In this document: positions 1 through 10,063 of the stretch, in pieces | How positions within the stretch are numbered: the stretch's first letter is position 1 | How the letters are laid out: each line of letters opens with the position of its first letter | Source: Aliihoeflea aestuarii | Lineage (GTDB): Bacteria; Pseudomonadota; Alphaproteobacteria; Rhizobiales; Rhizobiaceae | Assembly (NCBI RefSeq): GCF_024105665.1 | Contig: NZ_JAAAMK010000003.1 | Location: forward strand, 124,001 to 188,000 | DNA length: 64,000 bases | Reading direction: 5' to 3' | Translations under genes and position numbers: made by a program | Notes under the pieces: generated by a model | What the model saw: only the letters and a program-made list of their open reading frames with translations | Database searches by the model: none | Told to the model about the DNA's origin: nothing

Positions 1-119
1 ACGGCATCATAGGAGCCTGCGAGTTGGACGAACTTGGCCGAAGCGCGCGCATGAAGCCCACGCTGGTTTATGATGGCAAGGTCACGGACGATGGGGGCTT
101 TGGCGTCGGCTTCGCTCAT
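1..119 (-). CDS. ptsH: HPr phosphocarrier protein (5' part; gene runs off the left edge)
   Basis: Reverse-strand reading from the ATG at 119 gives about 39 residues before the window ends. They include INQRGLHARASAKF, the HPr active-site signature with the phosphoryl-accepting histidine at about residue 23. HPr relays phosphate from PTS enzyme I to EIIA proteins. In alphaproteobacteria it mainly has regulatory roles, and HprK phosphorylates it on a serine that lies beyond the visible part. The start codon overlaps the stop of the upstream EIIA gene (ATGA at 116-119), so the two are translationally coupled. The call is firm although only the N-terminal third is present. Confidence 0.93.
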   Translation of the reverse strand, partial: MSEADAKAPIVRDLAIINQRGLHARASAKFVQLAGSYDA

Positions 120-517
120 TTGGCGTTGAGGACCTGGCTTGCGACATTGATGTATTTGCGCCCGGCATTCTGTGCCTCTTCGAGCGCCATGGCCATGTCG
201 TCGCATTTGCGAACACTGGTCAGCTTGATCAGCATAGGTAAATTGACGCCCGCGACGACCTCGACATTGCCCGCCGCCATGACCGAGATGGCCAGATTCG
301 ACGGGGTGCCACCGAACATGTCCGTGAGGATGATGACGCCTTCGCCGCTGTCGGCACGCGCCACCGCATCGACGATATCGCGGCGGCGCTGCTCCATATC
401 GTCCTCAGCCTCGATCGAGACCGTTTCGAGCTGGTCCTGCTGGCCGACGACATGTTGAACGGCGTTTCGAAACTCGTCGGCGAGACGCCCGTGGGTCACA
501 AGAACAATACCGATCAT
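116..517 (-). CDS. PTS EIIA component, mannose family (regulatory)
   Basis: The 133-residue protein has the EIIA-Man fold signature: MIGIVLVTHG at the N-terminus, where the conserved His at residue 9 is the phosphorylation site, and TDMFGGTPSNLA in the middle. No EIIB or EIIC sugar permease is present, so it probably belongs to the regulatory PTS of alphaproteobacteria rather than to sugar import. I chose the ATG at 517 because the family begins with MIGIVLVTHG; a longer reading to 586 adds 23 unrelated residues. It lies between hprK (267 bp upstream) and ptsH (overlapping). Confidence 0.93.
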   Translation of the reverse strand: MIGIVLVTHGRLADEFRNAVQHVVGQQDQLETVSIEAEDDMEQRRRDIVDAVARADSGEGVIILTDMFGGTPSNLAISVMAAGNVEVVAGVNLPMLIKLTSVRKCDDMAMALEEAQNAGRKYINVASQVLNAK

Positions 518-784
518 GCCACATGAACCGGTTTTCGGTTCCGTTTCTGGTCCGCATGTATCCGCCGGCCCCCGCGCGCGGTGCATGTTTCAGTCAATTG
601 GTGCTCCGTAAACTTGCGTCGTGCCGATGCCTGCAGGCCGATCGAACCTTCTCATCGTCAGTCTTGCGGCGATGCCGCGTCCGACAAAGGCGGTATCCTT
701 GTCACGAGTTGAGCCGTTGACAAGGTCGAATCGGCAAACCGACTGCGCTTTACGCGTTATTCGATCGCGAAGTGTGGCTAAAAA
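518..784. other. Intergenic gap between hprK and the EIIA gene, no gene seen
   Basis: These 267 bp separate hprK from the EIIA gene on the same strand. I find no credible coding frame. The gap may hold a separate promoter for the EIIA-ptsH pair, but no clear -35/-10 pair or terminator stands out. Confidence 0.5.
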
Positions 785-1210
785 TCACGAATTCAACCGA
801 CTAAGCGCTTCAGCGACACGTTGACGCGCCGAAAGGCAATCGCGCCGGGGCACCTCGATCATCGCGACGCCGTCACACATACGCGGTTCGGGCATCCTGT
901 CGATTGTACTCCCATCGACGAGATCGACGATCAGGTCGATCACCGCATGGCTTTCGTGCGACCGAATGCCGATGCCGACGCCGCGCACCTCGATCCGCCC
1001 TGAAATCGATTGCGGCACGCTTCCGACGTAACGGCCGTGCGATCGCTTTTCGACGATCACCCGATCGTCCCCGACAAGCATGGAAAAGCCATCCGAATGA
1101 CGGATCAAATCGAGCGCGAGCGTGGATTTTCCCGCGCCGGACGGTCCGGTGATCAGAACGCCCCGGTCACCGATGAGAACGAGGGTAGCATGACGGTTCC
1201 CCGTCTCCAT
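785..1210 (-). CDS. hprK: HPr kinase/phosphorylase, short alphaproteobacterial form
   Basis: The 141-residue protein consists only of the C-terminal kinase domain of HprK, as usual in alphaproteobacteria; the Firmicutes enzyme has over 300 residues. The P-loop GPSGAGKS is at residues 22-29 and the Walker-B-like region LVGDDRV follows at about 45-51. It phosphorylates HPr on serine and so links the PTS to carbon status. Its ATG (1208-1210) overlaps the chvG stop (1210-1212), so hprK is read with the ChvG/ChvI pair. That arrangement is conserved in Hyphomicrobiales and ties PTS output to envelope/acid signalling. Confidence 0.92.
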   Translation of the reverse strand: METGNRHATLVLIGDRGVLITGPSGAGKSTLALDLIRHSDGFSMLVGDDRVIVEKRSHGRYVGSVPQSISGRIEVRGVGIGIRSHESHAVIDLIVDLVDGSTIDRMPEPRMCDGVAMIEVPRRDCLSARQRVAEALSRLNS

Positions 1211-2994
1211 CAGCCGTCGGCCGGCAAACGCACGACGAAGCGCGCGCCACGGATATCGCCGGGCTTGCCGCCGGGGATGTTGTCTGCGGTGATCGTCCCG
1301 CCATGGGCCTCGACGATCTGGCGGCTGATCGACAGGCCAAGCCCGGAATTCTGCCCGAACGCCTCAGATGCGGGCCGGTCGGTATAGAAGCGCTCGAAGA
1401 TGCGGTCGATATTGTCGATGCGGATGCCCGGTCCGTTGTCTTCGACGGTCACGAGAACGGAACGCTGCGTGCGGGCCAGCGTCACCAGAACACGGCCGCC
1501 GGCGTCCGGAACGAACGAACGGGCATTTTCCACCAGATTGGTGATGACCTGGCCGAGCCGCAGATCGTGCCCCGTCACGAAGAAGCCCTTGTGCTGTTGC
1601 TGCGGAGCCTTCTCGACCTTGAACTCGACCGCGACCTTCTTGTCGATGTTGCGGCCGTGATCGGCCAGCAGCCGCGTCAGATCGCCGACGAGCTTTTCGA
1701 CGTCAATGCGCTCGGCATCGTCGCGCGCAAGCTCCGCATCGAGGCGCGAGGCGTCGGAAATATCGGTGATCAGCCGGTCGAGGCGACGCACATCGTGCTG
1801 GATGACCTCCATCAGCCGCGCCCGCGAGGTTTCGTTCTTCGCCAAAGGCAGGGTCTCGACCGCGCTTCTGAGCGAGGTCAGCGGGTTCTTCAATTCGTGA
1901 CTGACATCGGCCGCGAAGCTCTCGATCGCCTCGATGCGCGCGTAGAGCGCGTTGGTCATGTCGCGCAGCGCCACCGACAGATTGCCGATCTCGTCCTGCC
2001 GGTCGGAGAAATCGGGGATTTCCTCGCGATCCTTGCCGCCGCGCCGCACCCGGACGGCGGCCGCGGAAAGACGGCGCAGCGGATTGGCGATGGTCGAGGC
2101 GAGGAGCATGGACAGGATCGCCGTCACCAGCGCCGCCACGCCGAAGAGGCGCAGGATCGCGCCGCGCTCGGCCGCCACGATCCGGTCGATGTCGCCGCCC
2201 TGCGTCGACAGCATCAGAACGCCGTGAACCGCGCGGAAGCGCTGGATGGGAACCGCCACGGAAATAATCTGCTCGCCCTGTTCGGACAGGCGCACCAGAT
2301 AGCCCGGCGTGCCCCGTGCGGCGGCGACCACTTCGGGAAAGGCCGCTCCCGTTCCGCCGGGCTGCTCGCGGTAGATCGGCAGGTCGGTTCGCCGGAAGAA
2401 CTCGGCGAAGATCACCCGGACACGGTCGAGGAAGGTGGGTTCGGCAGGCTCGACGGGCGGCAGGTCGTAGCGCAGGATCTGTCCGCGCGAATAAAGATGC
2501 CGCGAATCCAGCAGGAGGTTCATGTCTGGGTCGAAGATGCGCGCGCGTGTATGGGTCGGCGATATCAGTCGCCGGAGAACCGGCGCAACCTTTTCGGGAT
2601 TGATCGGGAATTCGAGGCTGTCGAGCGCACGCTGGTCCGGCGGCAGGCTTTCGCCGGCCTGAAGTTCGAGAAGACGCTCCGGATCGATGGTGATCGAATC
2701 GGTCTCGACCGTGGCCGACGCGGCGATGGCACCGGCGATGATCTCGCTTTGCGTCATCAGGCTTTCCACGCGGGCGTCGATCAACCCGTCGCGGAACTGG
2801 TTCATGTAGAGAATGCCGACGACGAGAACGCCAAGGGCGGCCAGATTGAGAAACAGGATGCGCTTGGTCAGGCTCGAAAACATATATTGTCCGAGCACAC
2901 GACGGATAGCCCGCCAGGACCGCGTCCAACGCACGACGCCCGGCCGCGCAGCGCGCGGCAGAGACGTCATGGATCGATCCGTGTCAGCCGCCAT
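1210..2994 (-). CDS. chvG: ChvG/ExoS-type membrane sensor histidine kinase
   Basis: The 594-residue protein has TM1 at about 46-66, a periplasmic sensor region of about 210 residues, TM2 at about 281-303, a HAMP segment, and a HisKA box ADVSHELKNPLTSLRS with the phospho-acceptor at H366. The ATPase domain shows the N box (NLVENA) and the G boxes (VEDNGPGI, SGLGLSISRQ). In agrobacteria and rhizobia this kinase senses acidity and envelope state and phosphorylates ChvI. It starts 30 bp downstream of chvI and overlaps hprK by one codon step, which suggests one chvI-chvG-hprK transcript. Confidence 0.94.
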   Translation of the reverse strand: MAADTDRSMTSLPRAARPGVVRWTRSWRAIRRVLGQYMFSSLTKRILFLNLAALGVLVVGILYMNQFRDGLIDARVESLMTQSEIIAGAIAASATVETDSITIDPERLLELQAGESLPPDQRALDSLEFPINPEKVAPVLRRLISPTHTRARIFDPDMNLLLDSRHLYSRGQILRYDLPPVEPAEPTFLDRVRVIFAEFFRRTDLPIYREQPGGTGAAFPEVVAAARGTPGYLVRLSEQGEQIISVAVPIQRFRAVHGVLMLSTQGGDIDRIVAAERGAILRLFGVAALVTAILSMLLASTIANPLRRLSAAAVRVRRGGKDREEIPDFSDRQDEIGNLSVALRDMTNALYARIEAIESFAADVSHELKNPLTSLRSAVETLPLAKNETSRARLMEVIQHDVRRLDRLITDISDASRLDAELARDDAERIDVEKLVGDLTRLLADHGRNIDKKVAVEFKVEKAPQQQHKGFFVTGHDLRLGQVITNLVENARSFVPDAGGRVLVTLARTQRSVLVTVEDNGPGIRIDNIDRIFERFYTDRPASEAFGQNSGLGLSISRQIVEAHGGTITADNIPGGKPGDIRGARFVVRLPADG

Positions 2995-3024
2995 TTCTCA
3001 TCCGAACATTCGCGGCGCTCGATA

Positions 3025-3726
3025 TCAGGCTTCTCGGAAGCGATATCCCACGCCGTAGAGCGTTTCGATCATGTCGAAACTGTCGTCCACCGACTTGAAC
3101 TTCTTGCGCAGCCGCTTGATGTGGCTGTCGATCGTGCGGTCGTCGACATAGACCTGTTCGTCATAGGCCGAATCCATCAGCGCGTCACGGCTTTTGACGA
3201 CGCCGGGGCGCTGGGCCAGCGAATGGAGGATCAGGAACTCGGTCACCGTCAAGGTCACGGGTTCACCCTTCCAGGTGCAGGTGTGGCGCTCCTGGTCCAT
3301 GACGAGCTGGCCGCGTTCGAGCGAGCGGGCCTGCTGGGCGGCGGGCTTCACACCCGCCTCACGCGCGCTCGCCCGACGCAGAACGGCGCGCACGCGCTCG
3401 ACCAGAAGGCGCTGCGAGAACGGTTTGCGGATGAAATCGTCGGCCCCCATCTTCAGGCCGAACAATTCGTCGATCTCGTCGTCCTTCGACGTCAGGAAGA
3501 TGACCGGAAGATCGGTCTTCTGGCGCAGGCGGCGCAGAAGCTCCATGCCGTCCATGCGCGGCATCTTGATATCGAGGATCGCAAGGTTGGGCGGACGGGC
3601 GCCAAGCCCCTCCAGCGCGGACGCGCCGTCCGTATAGGTCTCGACGCGATAGCCCTCCGATTCCAGCGCGATCGAGACCGATGTGAGAATATTGCGGTCG
3701 TCATCGACAAGCGCGATCGTTGCCAT
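3025..3726 (-). CDS. chvI: ChvI response regulator, OmpR/PhoB family
   Basis: The 233-residue protein has a receiver domain with [13 protein letters not shown] at the start, the phospho-acceptor Asp in [13 protein letters not shown] and the switch lysine in FIRKPF. A C-terminal winged helix ends near YGVGYRF. I chose the ATG at 3726: it gives the family start [10 protein letters not shown] and has GGAG about 9 nt upstream, whereas the upstream in-frame ATGs at 3744 and 3813 add residues without family support. In rhizobia ChvI controls exopolysaccharide, motility and acid-response genes and is essential or nearly so. Confidence 0.95.
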   Translation of the reverse strand: MATIALVDDDRNILTSVSIALESEGYRVETYTDGASALEGLGARPPNLAILDIKMPRMDGMELLRRLRQKTDLPVIFLTSKDDEIDELFGLKMGADDFIRKPFSQRLLVERVRAVLRRASAREAGVKPAAQQARSLERGQLVMDQERHTCTWKGEPVTLTVTEFLILHSLAQRPGVVKSRDALMDSAYDEQVYVDDRTIDSHIKRLRKKFKSVDDSFDMIETLYGVGYRFREA

Positions 3727-4065
3727 CTCTAGCGGCTCCTTCATGGGCGGTCGTCCCTGGCTGACACAAACGTGCCGCCTCATGCGGGACAAATCTGGTA
3801 CAAAATGTGGCACAGTTTGCGTGATTTGTCACAGACCCCCCAGCAACTGCGACCCCGGTTACCGGGCTATATGGTCCCGATCCCGCCCGATCGAAGCAGA
3901 TATAACCGATTTAACCATCGTTACAAAATTCTAAATCGATTAATGATTTGATATCGCTATGTTTTTCTGGTTCTCCACCTGAAAGCCCGTACGAACCCGG
4001 TTCCGGCCGAGAGGCAAGAGGGTTTCGGCTTTTTACGATTCTGACTTTCTTTTGGTGGATTGAAC
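3727..4065. promoter_or_regulatory. Divergent intergenic region between chvI and pckA
   Basis: These 339 bp hold no coding frame. They must contain the divergent promoters of chvI and pckA. The part from about 3900 to 3965 is AT-rich, unlike the rest of the window. TTAACCAT at 3911-3918 resembles a CtrA half site, but no properly spaced partner is seen. GGTGGA at 4054-4059 is the ribosome-binding site for pckA. I could not assign a defined promoter. Confidence 0.55.
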
Positions 4066-5676
4066 ATGACGGAAATCGGTAAGCGCAACCCCGCCTGCGG
4101 GATCGATGCCAGCGGTCTCAGCGACCTCGGCAAGGTCCATTACAATCTCGGCGCTGCCGAACTCTATGAGGAATCGCTGCGTCGCGGCGAAGCGGAACTG
4201 ACGGCTCACGGCGCGCTTCTGGCGCGGACCGGCCAGCACACGGGCCGCTCGCCAAAGGACAAGTTCATCGTCGAGGACGAGACGACGAAGCCACGCATCT
4301 GGTGGGACAACAACAAGCCCATGTCGCGCGAGAATTTCGACCGCCTTCACGCCGAGTTCCTCGACCACGCCAAGGGCAAGGACCTTTTCGTGCAGGATCT
4401 GATCGGCGGAGCGGACACCGGCCATGCGCTGCCGACGCGTGTCGTGACCGAATATGCCTGGCACTCGCTGTTCATCCGCAACCTGCTCATTCGTCCCGAT
4501 CGCGCCGATCTCGCCGGCTTCGTTCCGAAGCTGACGATCATCGACCTTCCCTCGTTCAGGGCCGATCCCGCGCGTCACGGCTCGCGGACGGAAACGGTCA
4601 TCGCGGTCGATTTCTCGCGCATGATCGTTCTGATCGGCGGCACGTCCTATGCGGGCGAGATGAAGAAGTCCGTCTTCACCGCACTGAACTATCTCCTGCC
4701 TGAAAAAGCCGTCATGCCGATGCACTGCTCGGCCAATGTCGGCCGCGAGGGCGATTCGGCCGTGTTCTTCGGCTTGTCGGGCACCGGCAAGACGACGCTG
4801 TCGGCCGATCCGACCCGCACGCTGGTCGGCGACGACGAGCACGGCTGGGGCGAGGACGGCATCTTCAATTTCGAGGGCGGCTGCTACGCCAAGACGATCA
4901 AGCTTTCGGCCGAAGCCGAGCCTGAAATCTTCGCGACGACCCGGCGCTTCGGCACCGTGCTGGAAAATGTCGTACTCGACGAGCACCGCGTTCCCGATTT
5001 CGATGACGGCCGGCTCACCGAAAACACGCGCTGCGCCTATCCGCTCGATTTCATCCCCAATGCGAGCGCCACCGGTGTCGCGCCGCACCCGAAGAACATC
5101 ATCATGCTGACGGCGGATGCGTTCGGCGTCATGCCGCCCATCGCCAAGCTGACGCCGGCGCAGGCCATGTATCACTTCCTGTCCGGCTACACCGCCAAGG
5201 TCGCCGGCACGGAAAAGGGCGTGACCGAGCCGGAAGCGACATTCTCGACCTGCTTCGGCGCACCGTTCATGCCGCGCCATCCATCCGAATACGGCAATCT
5301 GCTCAAGGACCTGATCGCCCGCCACGAGGTCGATTGCTGGCTGGTCAATACCGGCTGGACCGGCGGCGCACACGGCGTCGGCCATCGCATGCCGATCAAG
5401 GCGACGCGCGCCTTGCTCGCAGCCGCGCTCGACGGCTCTCTGAAGGACGCGGAGTTCCGCACGGATCCGAATTTCGGCTTCGCCGTGCCGGTATCGGTCC
5501 CCGGCGTCGATGTGAAAATTCTCGATCCGCGCTCGACCTGGGCCGACACGGAAGCCTACGACCGGCAGGCCGAAAAGCTCGCGACCATGTTCACGGACAA
5601 TTTCACCAAGTTCGAAAGCCATGTCGACGCCAGCGTCATGGGCGCCGCGCCGCGCTATCAGGAAGCGGCGGAATAG
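4066..5676 (+). CDS. pckA: Phosphoenolpyruvate carboxykinase (ATP)
   Basis: The 536-residue protein converts oxaloacetate and ATP to PEP, CO2 and ADP, the first committed step of gluconeogenesis. Visible motifs are [10 protein letters not shown] near residue 58, the kinase-1a P-loop [11 protein letters not shown] at 236-246, the kinase-2 metal site GDDEHGW at 255-261 and [10 protein letters not shown] just after. Length and motifs match the ATP-dependent family. The ATG at 4066 follows GGTGGA by 6 nt; a TTG two codons earlier is less likely. Divergence from chvI is the standard Hyphomicrobiales layout and fits an organism growing on C4 acids, as the transporters further right suggest. Confidence 0.97.
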   Translation: MTEIGKRNPACGIDASGLSDLGKVHYNLGAAELYEESLRRGEAELTAHGALLARTGQHTGRSPKDKFIVEDETTKPRIWWDNNKPMSRENFDRLHAEFLDHAKGKDLFVQDLIGGADTGHALPTRVVTEYAWHSLFIRNLLIRPDRADLAGFVPKLTIIDLPSFRADPARHGSRTETVIAVDFSRMIVLIGGTSYAGEMKKSVFTALNYLLPEKAVMPMHCSANVGREGDSAVFFGLSGTGKTTLSADPTRTLVGDDEHGWGEDGIFNFEGGCYAKTIKLSAEAEPEIFATTRRFGTVLENVVLDEHRVPDFDDGRLTENTRCAYPLDFIPNASATGVAPHPKNIIMLTADAFGVMPPIAKLTPAQAMYHFLSGYTAKVAGTEKGVTEPEATFSTCFGAPFMPRHPSEYGNLLKDLIARHEVDCWLVNTGWTGGAHGVGHRMPIKATRALLAAALDGSLKDAEFRTDPNFGFAVPVSVPGVDVKILDPRSTWADTEAYDRQAEKLATMFTDNFTKFESHVDASVMGAAPRYQEAAE

Positions 5677-5698
5677 GCGTTTCGAAGACGAAAACGAC

Positions 5699-5729
5699 AA
5701 GGCCCGGCATCGTCCGGGCCTTTTCTTTT
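5699..5729 (+). terminator. Intrinsic terminator of pckA
   Basis: Perfect stem GGCCCGG (5701-5707) / CCGGGCC (5714-5720) with a 6-nt loop, extended by A-T pairs and followed by TTTTCTTTT. It lies 23 bp after the pckA stop and just before arfB. Confidence 0.9.
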
Positions 5730-5746
5730 GCGCGCCGGCGCGGCAC

Positions 5747-6193
5747 ATGGACATCATGAGCACGCGCGACGGACTGCAAATTCCACCGAATATCGAGATA
5801 CCCGAGAGCGAACTCGAGGAGCAGTTCATCCGCTCGTCGGGGCCGGGCGGCCAGAACGTCAACAAGGTCGCGACCGCCGTTCAGCTTCGCTTCGACGCGG
5901 CGAACTCGCCTGCTCTGTCCGAGCGTGTGCGCGACCGTACCATCAAGCTTGCCGGCCAGCGCGCGACAAAGGACGGCGTGATCGTCATCGAGGCCGGCCG
6001 CTTCCGCACGCAGGAACAGAACCGCGACGACGCGCGCGCGCGTCTTGCCGAACTGATCGCGAAAGCCGCCGAACCGCCGCCCAAACCGCGCAGGAAGACG
6101 AAGCCCACGAAAGGCTCGATCGAGCGCCGGCTGAAGGCGAAATCCGGGCGCTCCACGATCAAGAAAAATCGCGGCAAGGTCGGTTTCGACTGA
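5747..6193 (+). CDS. arfB: Alternative ribosome-rescue factor ArfB (YaeJ-type peptidyl-tRNA hydrolase)
   Basis: The 148-residue protein has the class I release-factor GGQ motif (SSGPGGQNVNKVAT, about residues 27-40) without a codon-recognition domain. Its lysine- and arginine-rich tail from about 110 to the end (PKPRRKTKPTK, IKKNRGKVGF) enters the empty mRNA channel in this family. It releases peptides from ribosomes stalled without a stop codon. The start is uncertain between ATG 5747 and ATG 5756, as neither has a strong ribosome-binding site. The stop overlaps the next start (TGATG). Confidence 0.9.
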   Translation: MDIMSTRDGLQIPPNIEIPESELEEQFIRSSGPGGQNVNKVATAVQLRFDAANSPALSERVRDRTIKLAGQRATKDGVIVIEAGRFRTQEQNRDDARARLAELIAKAAEPPPKPRRKTKPTKGSIERRLKAKSGRSTIKKNRGKVGFD

Positions 6194-6810
6194 TGGCGGG
6201 TTTTTCGCTCCCCGCCGGTTTTCGCCATCTGCCCGGTCGTTTCGATCGGGCGGCTCAGGAAAGACTGGTCACGGACATCCGCGCGGTGGTTTCTGCGGCT
6301 CCGCTCTATGTGCCGCGCATGCCGCGCACCGGCAAGGAAATGAGCGTGCGCATGACGAATTGCGGCGCTCTTGGATGGGTGACGGACAAGGAGCGCGGCT
6401 ATCGTTATCAGGCAACCCATCCCGAAACCAGGAACCGGTGGCCCGCCATTCCGCCGATGCTGCTGGATTTGTGGCGCGAGGAAGCCGGTTTCGATGCCGA
6501 TCCACAAGCCTGTCTCGTCAATTTCTACGATGCCGACGCGAAAATGGGCCTGCATCAGGACAGGGACGAGCAGGAGTTCGCCGCGCCTGTCGTCTCGGTG
6601 TCTCTCGGAGACGATTGCCTGTTTCGCATCGGCGGGCGCGAACGCTCCGATCCCATACGCTCATTGCCTCTCAAAAGCGGGGACGTCGTCATTCTCGGCG
6701 GGGCGAGCCGCCTTGCCTTTCATGGCGTCGACCGGATTTATCCAGGCACCTCGACGCTTTTGAAGAACGGCGGACGGATCAATCTGACATTGAGGCGCGT
6801 GACGGGCTAG
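6193..6810 (+). CDS. alkB: AlkB-family Fe(II)/2-oxoglutarate dioxygenase
   Basis: The 205-residue protein is of AlkB size. The metal-binding HxD is seen in MGLHQDRDE (about 117-125), the distal His in LAFHGVDRI and the 2-oxoglutarate-binding Arg in INLTLRR at the C-terminus. [10 protein letters not shown] just before HxD is also typical. The expected role is oxidative removal of alkyl lesions from DNA or RNA. The start overlaps the arfB stop. The two are probably co-transcribed, although arfB is about ribosome rescue, so the pairing may only be positional. Confidence 0.88.
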   Translation: MAGFSLPAGFRHLPGRFDRAAQERLVTDIRAVVSAAPLYVPRMPRTGKEMSVRMTNCGALGWVTDKERGYRYQATHPETRNRWPAIPPMLLDLWREEAGFDADPQACLVNFYDADAKMGLHQDRDEQEFAAPVVSVSLGDDCLFRIGGRERSDPIRSLPLKSGDVVILGGASRLAFHGVDRIYPGTSTLLKNGGRINLTLRRVTG

Positions 6811-7129
6811 GCAGGACGCGGGCCGAACAGGATGACGCCGGCGCCGACGAGGCAGATGGCGGCGCCGGTCACGTCCCAGCGATCGGGGCGCATGCCCTCG
6901 AACATCCACAGCCAGACGAGCGACGCCGCGATGTAGACGCCGCCATAGGTGGCGTAGGCGCGACCGGCCGCCTCCACTTCAACCAGTGTCAGGAGATAGG
7001 CGAACAGCGCCAGTGACAGCATGCCCGGCACCAGCCACAGCGCCGACTTGCCGAGCGCAGCCACGCCCAGAAGGCGAAACAGCCGGCAATCTCGGCCAGC
7101 GCCGCGCCGATATAGATGAACGCGGTCAT
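6807..7129 (-). pseudogene. YnfA/UPF0060-family small membrane protein, broken by a 1-nt frameshift
   Basis: The reverse strand from ATG 7129 reads [25 protein letters not shown], the N-terminus of the roughly 108-residue UPF0060 family. At 7052-7058 the frame must shift to continue with [11 protein letters not shown] and run to the usual end at 6807. The total is 323 nt where 324 are expected, so one base is missing in the CGCTCGG stretch. It could be a true pseudogene or a sequencing error. The start overlaps the coaA stop (ATGA) and the end overlaps the alkB stop on the other strand. Confidence 0.8.
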
Positions 7130-8127
7130 AGCCGGCGCAGGGCCACTTCCTCGACCAGATGGTCCGCGCCCTTCTTCAAGATGATGTCGGCGCGCGGGCG
7201 TGTCGGCTGGATGTTCTCGTGCAGGTTCTTCAGATTGATGTTCGCCCACAGCCCTTCCGCGACGGCGAGCGCAGCGGTTTCGGAAAGCTGCGAATATTTG
7301 TGAAAGAACGCCTCGGGATTGAGGAAGGCCGTTTCGCGCAGGCGCATGAAGCGCTGGATATACCACTGCCTGATCTGGCTTTCCTCGGCATCGACATAGA
7401 TCGAGAAATCGAAAAAGTCCGACACGAACGGCACCGCCTTGCCATCCTTCGGCAGGTCGCGCGTCTGAAGGACGTTGATGCCCTCGAAGATCAGGATGTC
7501 GGGCTGGTCGATGGTGACGAATTCGCCGGGAAGAACGTCATAGCTGAAATGCGAATAGAGCGGCGCTTTCATCTCGCGAATACCGGACTTGATGCCGGAC
7601 AGGAAGCGTAGAAGGGCGCCGACATCGTAGCTTTCGGGAAAGCCCTTGCGCTCCATCAGCCCCTGACGGCGCAGTTCGGAATTGGGCAGGAGGAAACCGT
7701 CGGTCGTGACCAGATCGACCTTCGGGCTCGACGGCCAGCGGCGCAAAAGTTCCTTCAGGACGCGCGCGGTGGTCGATTTTCCAACAGCGACCGAACCGGC
7801 GATGCCGATGATGAAGGGCGTCTTCTGGACCGCCTCGGACCGAAAGAAGACCTGCCGCTGGCGAAACAGAAGCTGGCTCGCCTCCACATGCGCGTAAAGG
7901 AGCCGCGACAGCGACAGATAGATGCGCCGCGTTTCCTCGAGGTCGATCGGATCGCCCATCGAGCGCAGGCGGCGGATTTCGTCGCCGCTCAGCGTCAGCG
8001 GTGTATCGGCGCGAAAACCGGCCCACTCCTCGGCCGAAAAGCGGCGATAGGGCGAGTAGAACTGGTCCGGATTGCCGGATGCGTCCTTTTTCCCACCCGT
8101 CCGGGCGACCTTGCGGCTTGCGCTCAT
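7126..8127 (-). CDS. coaA: Type I pantothenate kinase
   Basis: The 333-residue protein phosphorylates pantothenate, the first step of CoA synthesis. The Walker A motif GSVAVGKST lies near residue 111-119, and [10 protein letters not shown] plus FEGINVLQ are typical of the prokaryotic type I enzyme. It follows hisE with an ATGA overlap (8124-8127), the usual arrangement at the end of the his operon in rhizobia. The final step of CoA synthesis is encoded separately by coaE at 20.2 kb. Confidence 0.95.
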   Translation of the reverse strand: MSASRKVARTGGKKDASGNPDQFYSPYRRFSAEEWAGFRADTPLTLSGDEIRRLRSMGDPIDLEETRRIYLSLSRLLYAHVEASQLLFRQRQVFFRSEAVQKTPFIIGIAGSVAVGKSTTARVLKELLRRWPSSPKVDLVTTDGFLLPNSELRRQGLMERKGFPESYDVGALLRFLSGIKSGIREMKAPLYSHFSYDVLPGEFVTIDQPDILIFEGINVLQTRDLPKDGKAVPFVSDFFDFSIYVDAEESQIRQWYIQRFMRLRETAFLNPEAFFHKYSQLSETAALAVAEGLWANINLKNLHENIQPTRPRADIILKKGADHLVEEVALRRL

Positions 8128-8444
8128 TTCGCTCGCGACGCCTTTTCGGCAATGCCGGACTGCCCGGTGCGGCGCTCCAGTTCGGACATCACCTCATCGA
8201 GGGGAATTTTGCCGAGCGCAAGCACGACTGTCAGGTGATAAAGAAGGTCGGCGCTTTCGGCGACGAGCTCGGCGCGGTCGCCCTTGACGGCCGCGATGAC
8301 GGTTTCCACCGCCTCCTCACCCAGCTTCTTGGCCGCGCGTTCCTGCCCTTTTGAAAAGAGCTTCGCCGTCCAGGAATCGGGATCACCCGAGCGGCCGCGC
8401 TCGGCGATGATGCGTTCGAGATCGGCGAGCGTGAAATCCGCCAA
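8124..8444 (-). CDS. hisE: Phosphoribosyl-ATP pyrophosphatase
   Basis: The 106-residue protein has the HisE core [13 protein letters not shown] and [11 protein letters not shown]. It hydrolyses PR-ATP to PR-AMP, step 2 of histidine synthesis. I place the start at TTG 8444: GGAGG at 8450-8454 is spaced 5 nt from it, and the product then begins [10 protein letters not shown] and has the family length. An upstream ATG at 8492 would add 16 residues without family support. No hisI is seen in this window. Confidence 0.93.
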   Translation of the reverse strand: MADFTLADLERIIAERGRSGDPDSWTAKLFSKGQERAAKKLGEEAVETVIAAVKGDRAELVAESADLLYHLTVVLALGKIPLDEVMSELERRTGQSGIAEKASRAK

Positions 8445-8513
8445 ATGTCCCTCCAGATCAGTTATGCCGCAATTCCGGACGGAAAACCGCAAGGCACTTT
8501 TCCTGGAATTGCT

Positions 8514-9299
8514 TTATGCAGCCGGATCGAGCCGCATGGGCAGACCCGCTTTTGCCATATGGGCCTTGGCCTGCGCAATCGTATAGGTGCCGAAGTGAAA
8601 GATGGAGGCGGCCAGAACCGCCGTCGCGTGACCATCGCGCACGCCTTCGACCAGGTGATCGAGATTGCCGACGCCGCCCGAGGCAATGACGGGCGCACGA
8701 ACGGCATCCGCAACCGCGCGCGTCAGGTCGAGGTCGTAGCCGATCTTGGTGCCGTCGCGGTCCATCGAGGTCAAAAGGATTTCGCCCGCACCGAGATCGA
8801 CGACCTTGCGTGCGAACTCGACCGCGTCGATGCCGGTGCGCTCACGCCCGCCATGGGTAAAGATTTCCCAACGCGCCGTCTCGCCCGCACCCGACACTTT
8901 CTTGGCGTCGATGGCGACGACGATGCACTGATTGCCGAACTTGTCGGCCGCTTCGGCGACGAAATCCGGGTTCTTCACGGCCGCCGTGTTGATCGACACT
9001 TTGTCCGCGCCGGCAAGCAGCAGCTTGCGGATATCGCCAACCGCCCGTACGCCGCCGCCGACCGTCAGCGGCATGAAGCATTGCTCGGCCGTGCGCGCGA
9101 CGACGTCGAAAATCGTCTCCCGATCGTCGGACGACGCGGTGATGTCGAGGAAGCACAACTCGTCCGCGCCGGCCGCATCATAAGCCTTCGCCGCCTCCAC
9201 CGGATCACCGGCATCGATCAGATCCACGAAGTTCACGCCCTTGACGACACGGCCGTTATGGACGTCGAGGCAGGGTATGACGCGAGCTTTGAGGGTCAC
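8514..9299 (-). CDS. hisF: Imidazole glycerol phosphate synthase, cyclase subunit
   Basis: The 261-residue (beta/alpha)8 barrel has [15 protein letters not shown] at the start, with the catalytic Asp in CLDV. Further markers are PLTVGGGVR in the middle, [11 protein letters not shown], and the phosphate-binding VIASGGVG near the end. It uses ammonia from HisH to make IGP and AICAR. Its start overlaps the hisA stop (ATGA at 9296-9299). The order hisB-DUF2628-hisH-hisA-hisF-hisE-coaA is compact and unidirectional. Confidence 0.97.
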   Translation of the reverse strand: MTLKARVIPCLDVHNGRVVKGVNFVDLIDAGDPVEAAKAYDAAGADELCFLDITASSDDRETIFDVVARTAEQCFMPLTVGGGVRAVGDIRKLLLAGADKVSINTAAVKNPDFVAEAADKFGNQCIVVAIDAKKVSGAGETARWEIFTHGGRERTGIDAVEFARKVVDLGAGEILLTSMDRDGTKIGYDLDLTRAVADAVRAPVIASGGVGNLDHLVEGVRDGHATAVLAASIFHFGTYTIAQAKAHMAKAGLPMRLDPAA

Positions 9300-10063
9300 G
9301 GGCGCGGTTCCTCGAACAGCGCCGGAGCCGCTGACGTTTCGCCTTTCAGGATCGCAAGCGCCTCGGCCGGGTCGATGCGGCCGTCATAGAGCGCGCGGCC
9401 GGAGATTGCGCCTTCCAGCTTGCGGGCGTCCGGCATGGTCATGCGCACGATGTCGGCGAGCGAGGCAAGGCCACCGGAAGCGATGACGGGGATCGAGACG
9501 GCGTCGGCCAGCGCGATGGTGGACTCCCAGTTGATGCCGGTCAGAACGCCATCGCGGTCGATATCGGTGTAGATGATCGCCGAAACGCCCGCGCCCTCGA
9601 AGCTCTTCGCCATTTCCTCGACGCCGAGTTCGGACGCTTCGGCCCAACCTTCCACTGCGACCTTGCCGCCCCTGGCGTCGATGCCGACGGCGACCTTGCC
9701 GGGAAAGAGGCGGCAGGCTTGTCTGACCAGCTCAGGATCGCGCACGGCGACCGTCCCGAGGATGATTCGGGCCAGACCCTTTTCGAGCCAGCTTTCGATG
9801 TGGGCAAGCGTGCGGATGCCGCCACCGAGCTGAACCGGGTTCTTCGTCGCCGTCAGGATCGCCTCGACGGACGCGCCATTGACCGACTGCCCCTCGAACG
9901 CGCCGTTCAAATCCACGACATGCAACCACTCGAACCCCTGATCCTCGAACGACTTCGCCTGCGCCGCCGGGTCGGGATTGTAGACGGTGGCAGAGTCCAT
10001 CTCGCCAAGCTTCAGGCGGACGCACTGACCGTCCTTCAGGTCGATGGCGGGAAAGAGGATCAT
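9296..10063 (-). CDS. hisA: ProFAR isomerase
   Basis: The 255-residue (beta/alpha)8 barrel is homologous to HisF. It begins [17 protein letters not shown], where the catalytic Asp is in AIDLKDG. It also has [17 protein letters not shown] with the second catalytic Asp, and [10 protein letters not shown]. It isomerises ProFAR to PRFAR in histidine synthesis. The ATG at 10063 overlaps the hisH stop (10060-10062); an upstream extension belongs to the hisH coding region and was rejected. Confidence 0.97.
   Translation of the reverse strand: MILFPAIDLKDGQCVRLKLGEMDSATVYNPDPAAQAKSFEDQGFEWLHVVDLNGAFEGQSVNGASVEAILTATKNPVQLGGGIRTLAHIESWLEKGLARIILGTVAVRDPELVRQACRLFPGKVAVGIDARGGKVAVEGWAEASELGVEEMAKSFEGAGVSAIIYTDIDRDGVLTGINWESTIALADAVSIPVIASGGLASLADIVRMTMPDARKLEGAISGRALYDGRIDPAEALAILKGETSAAPALFEEPRP

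Noticed and set aside
1303-3732. Very long open frame on the + strand opposite chvG and chvI
   Set aside because: It is the complement of well-supported kinase and regulator genes; the translation is His/Arg/Asp-rich without any family pattern.
3808-3819. TGGCACAGTTTGC-like sequence before chvI/pckA as a sigma-54 promoter
   Set aside because: GG and GC are only 8 bp apart; RpoN promoters need 10.
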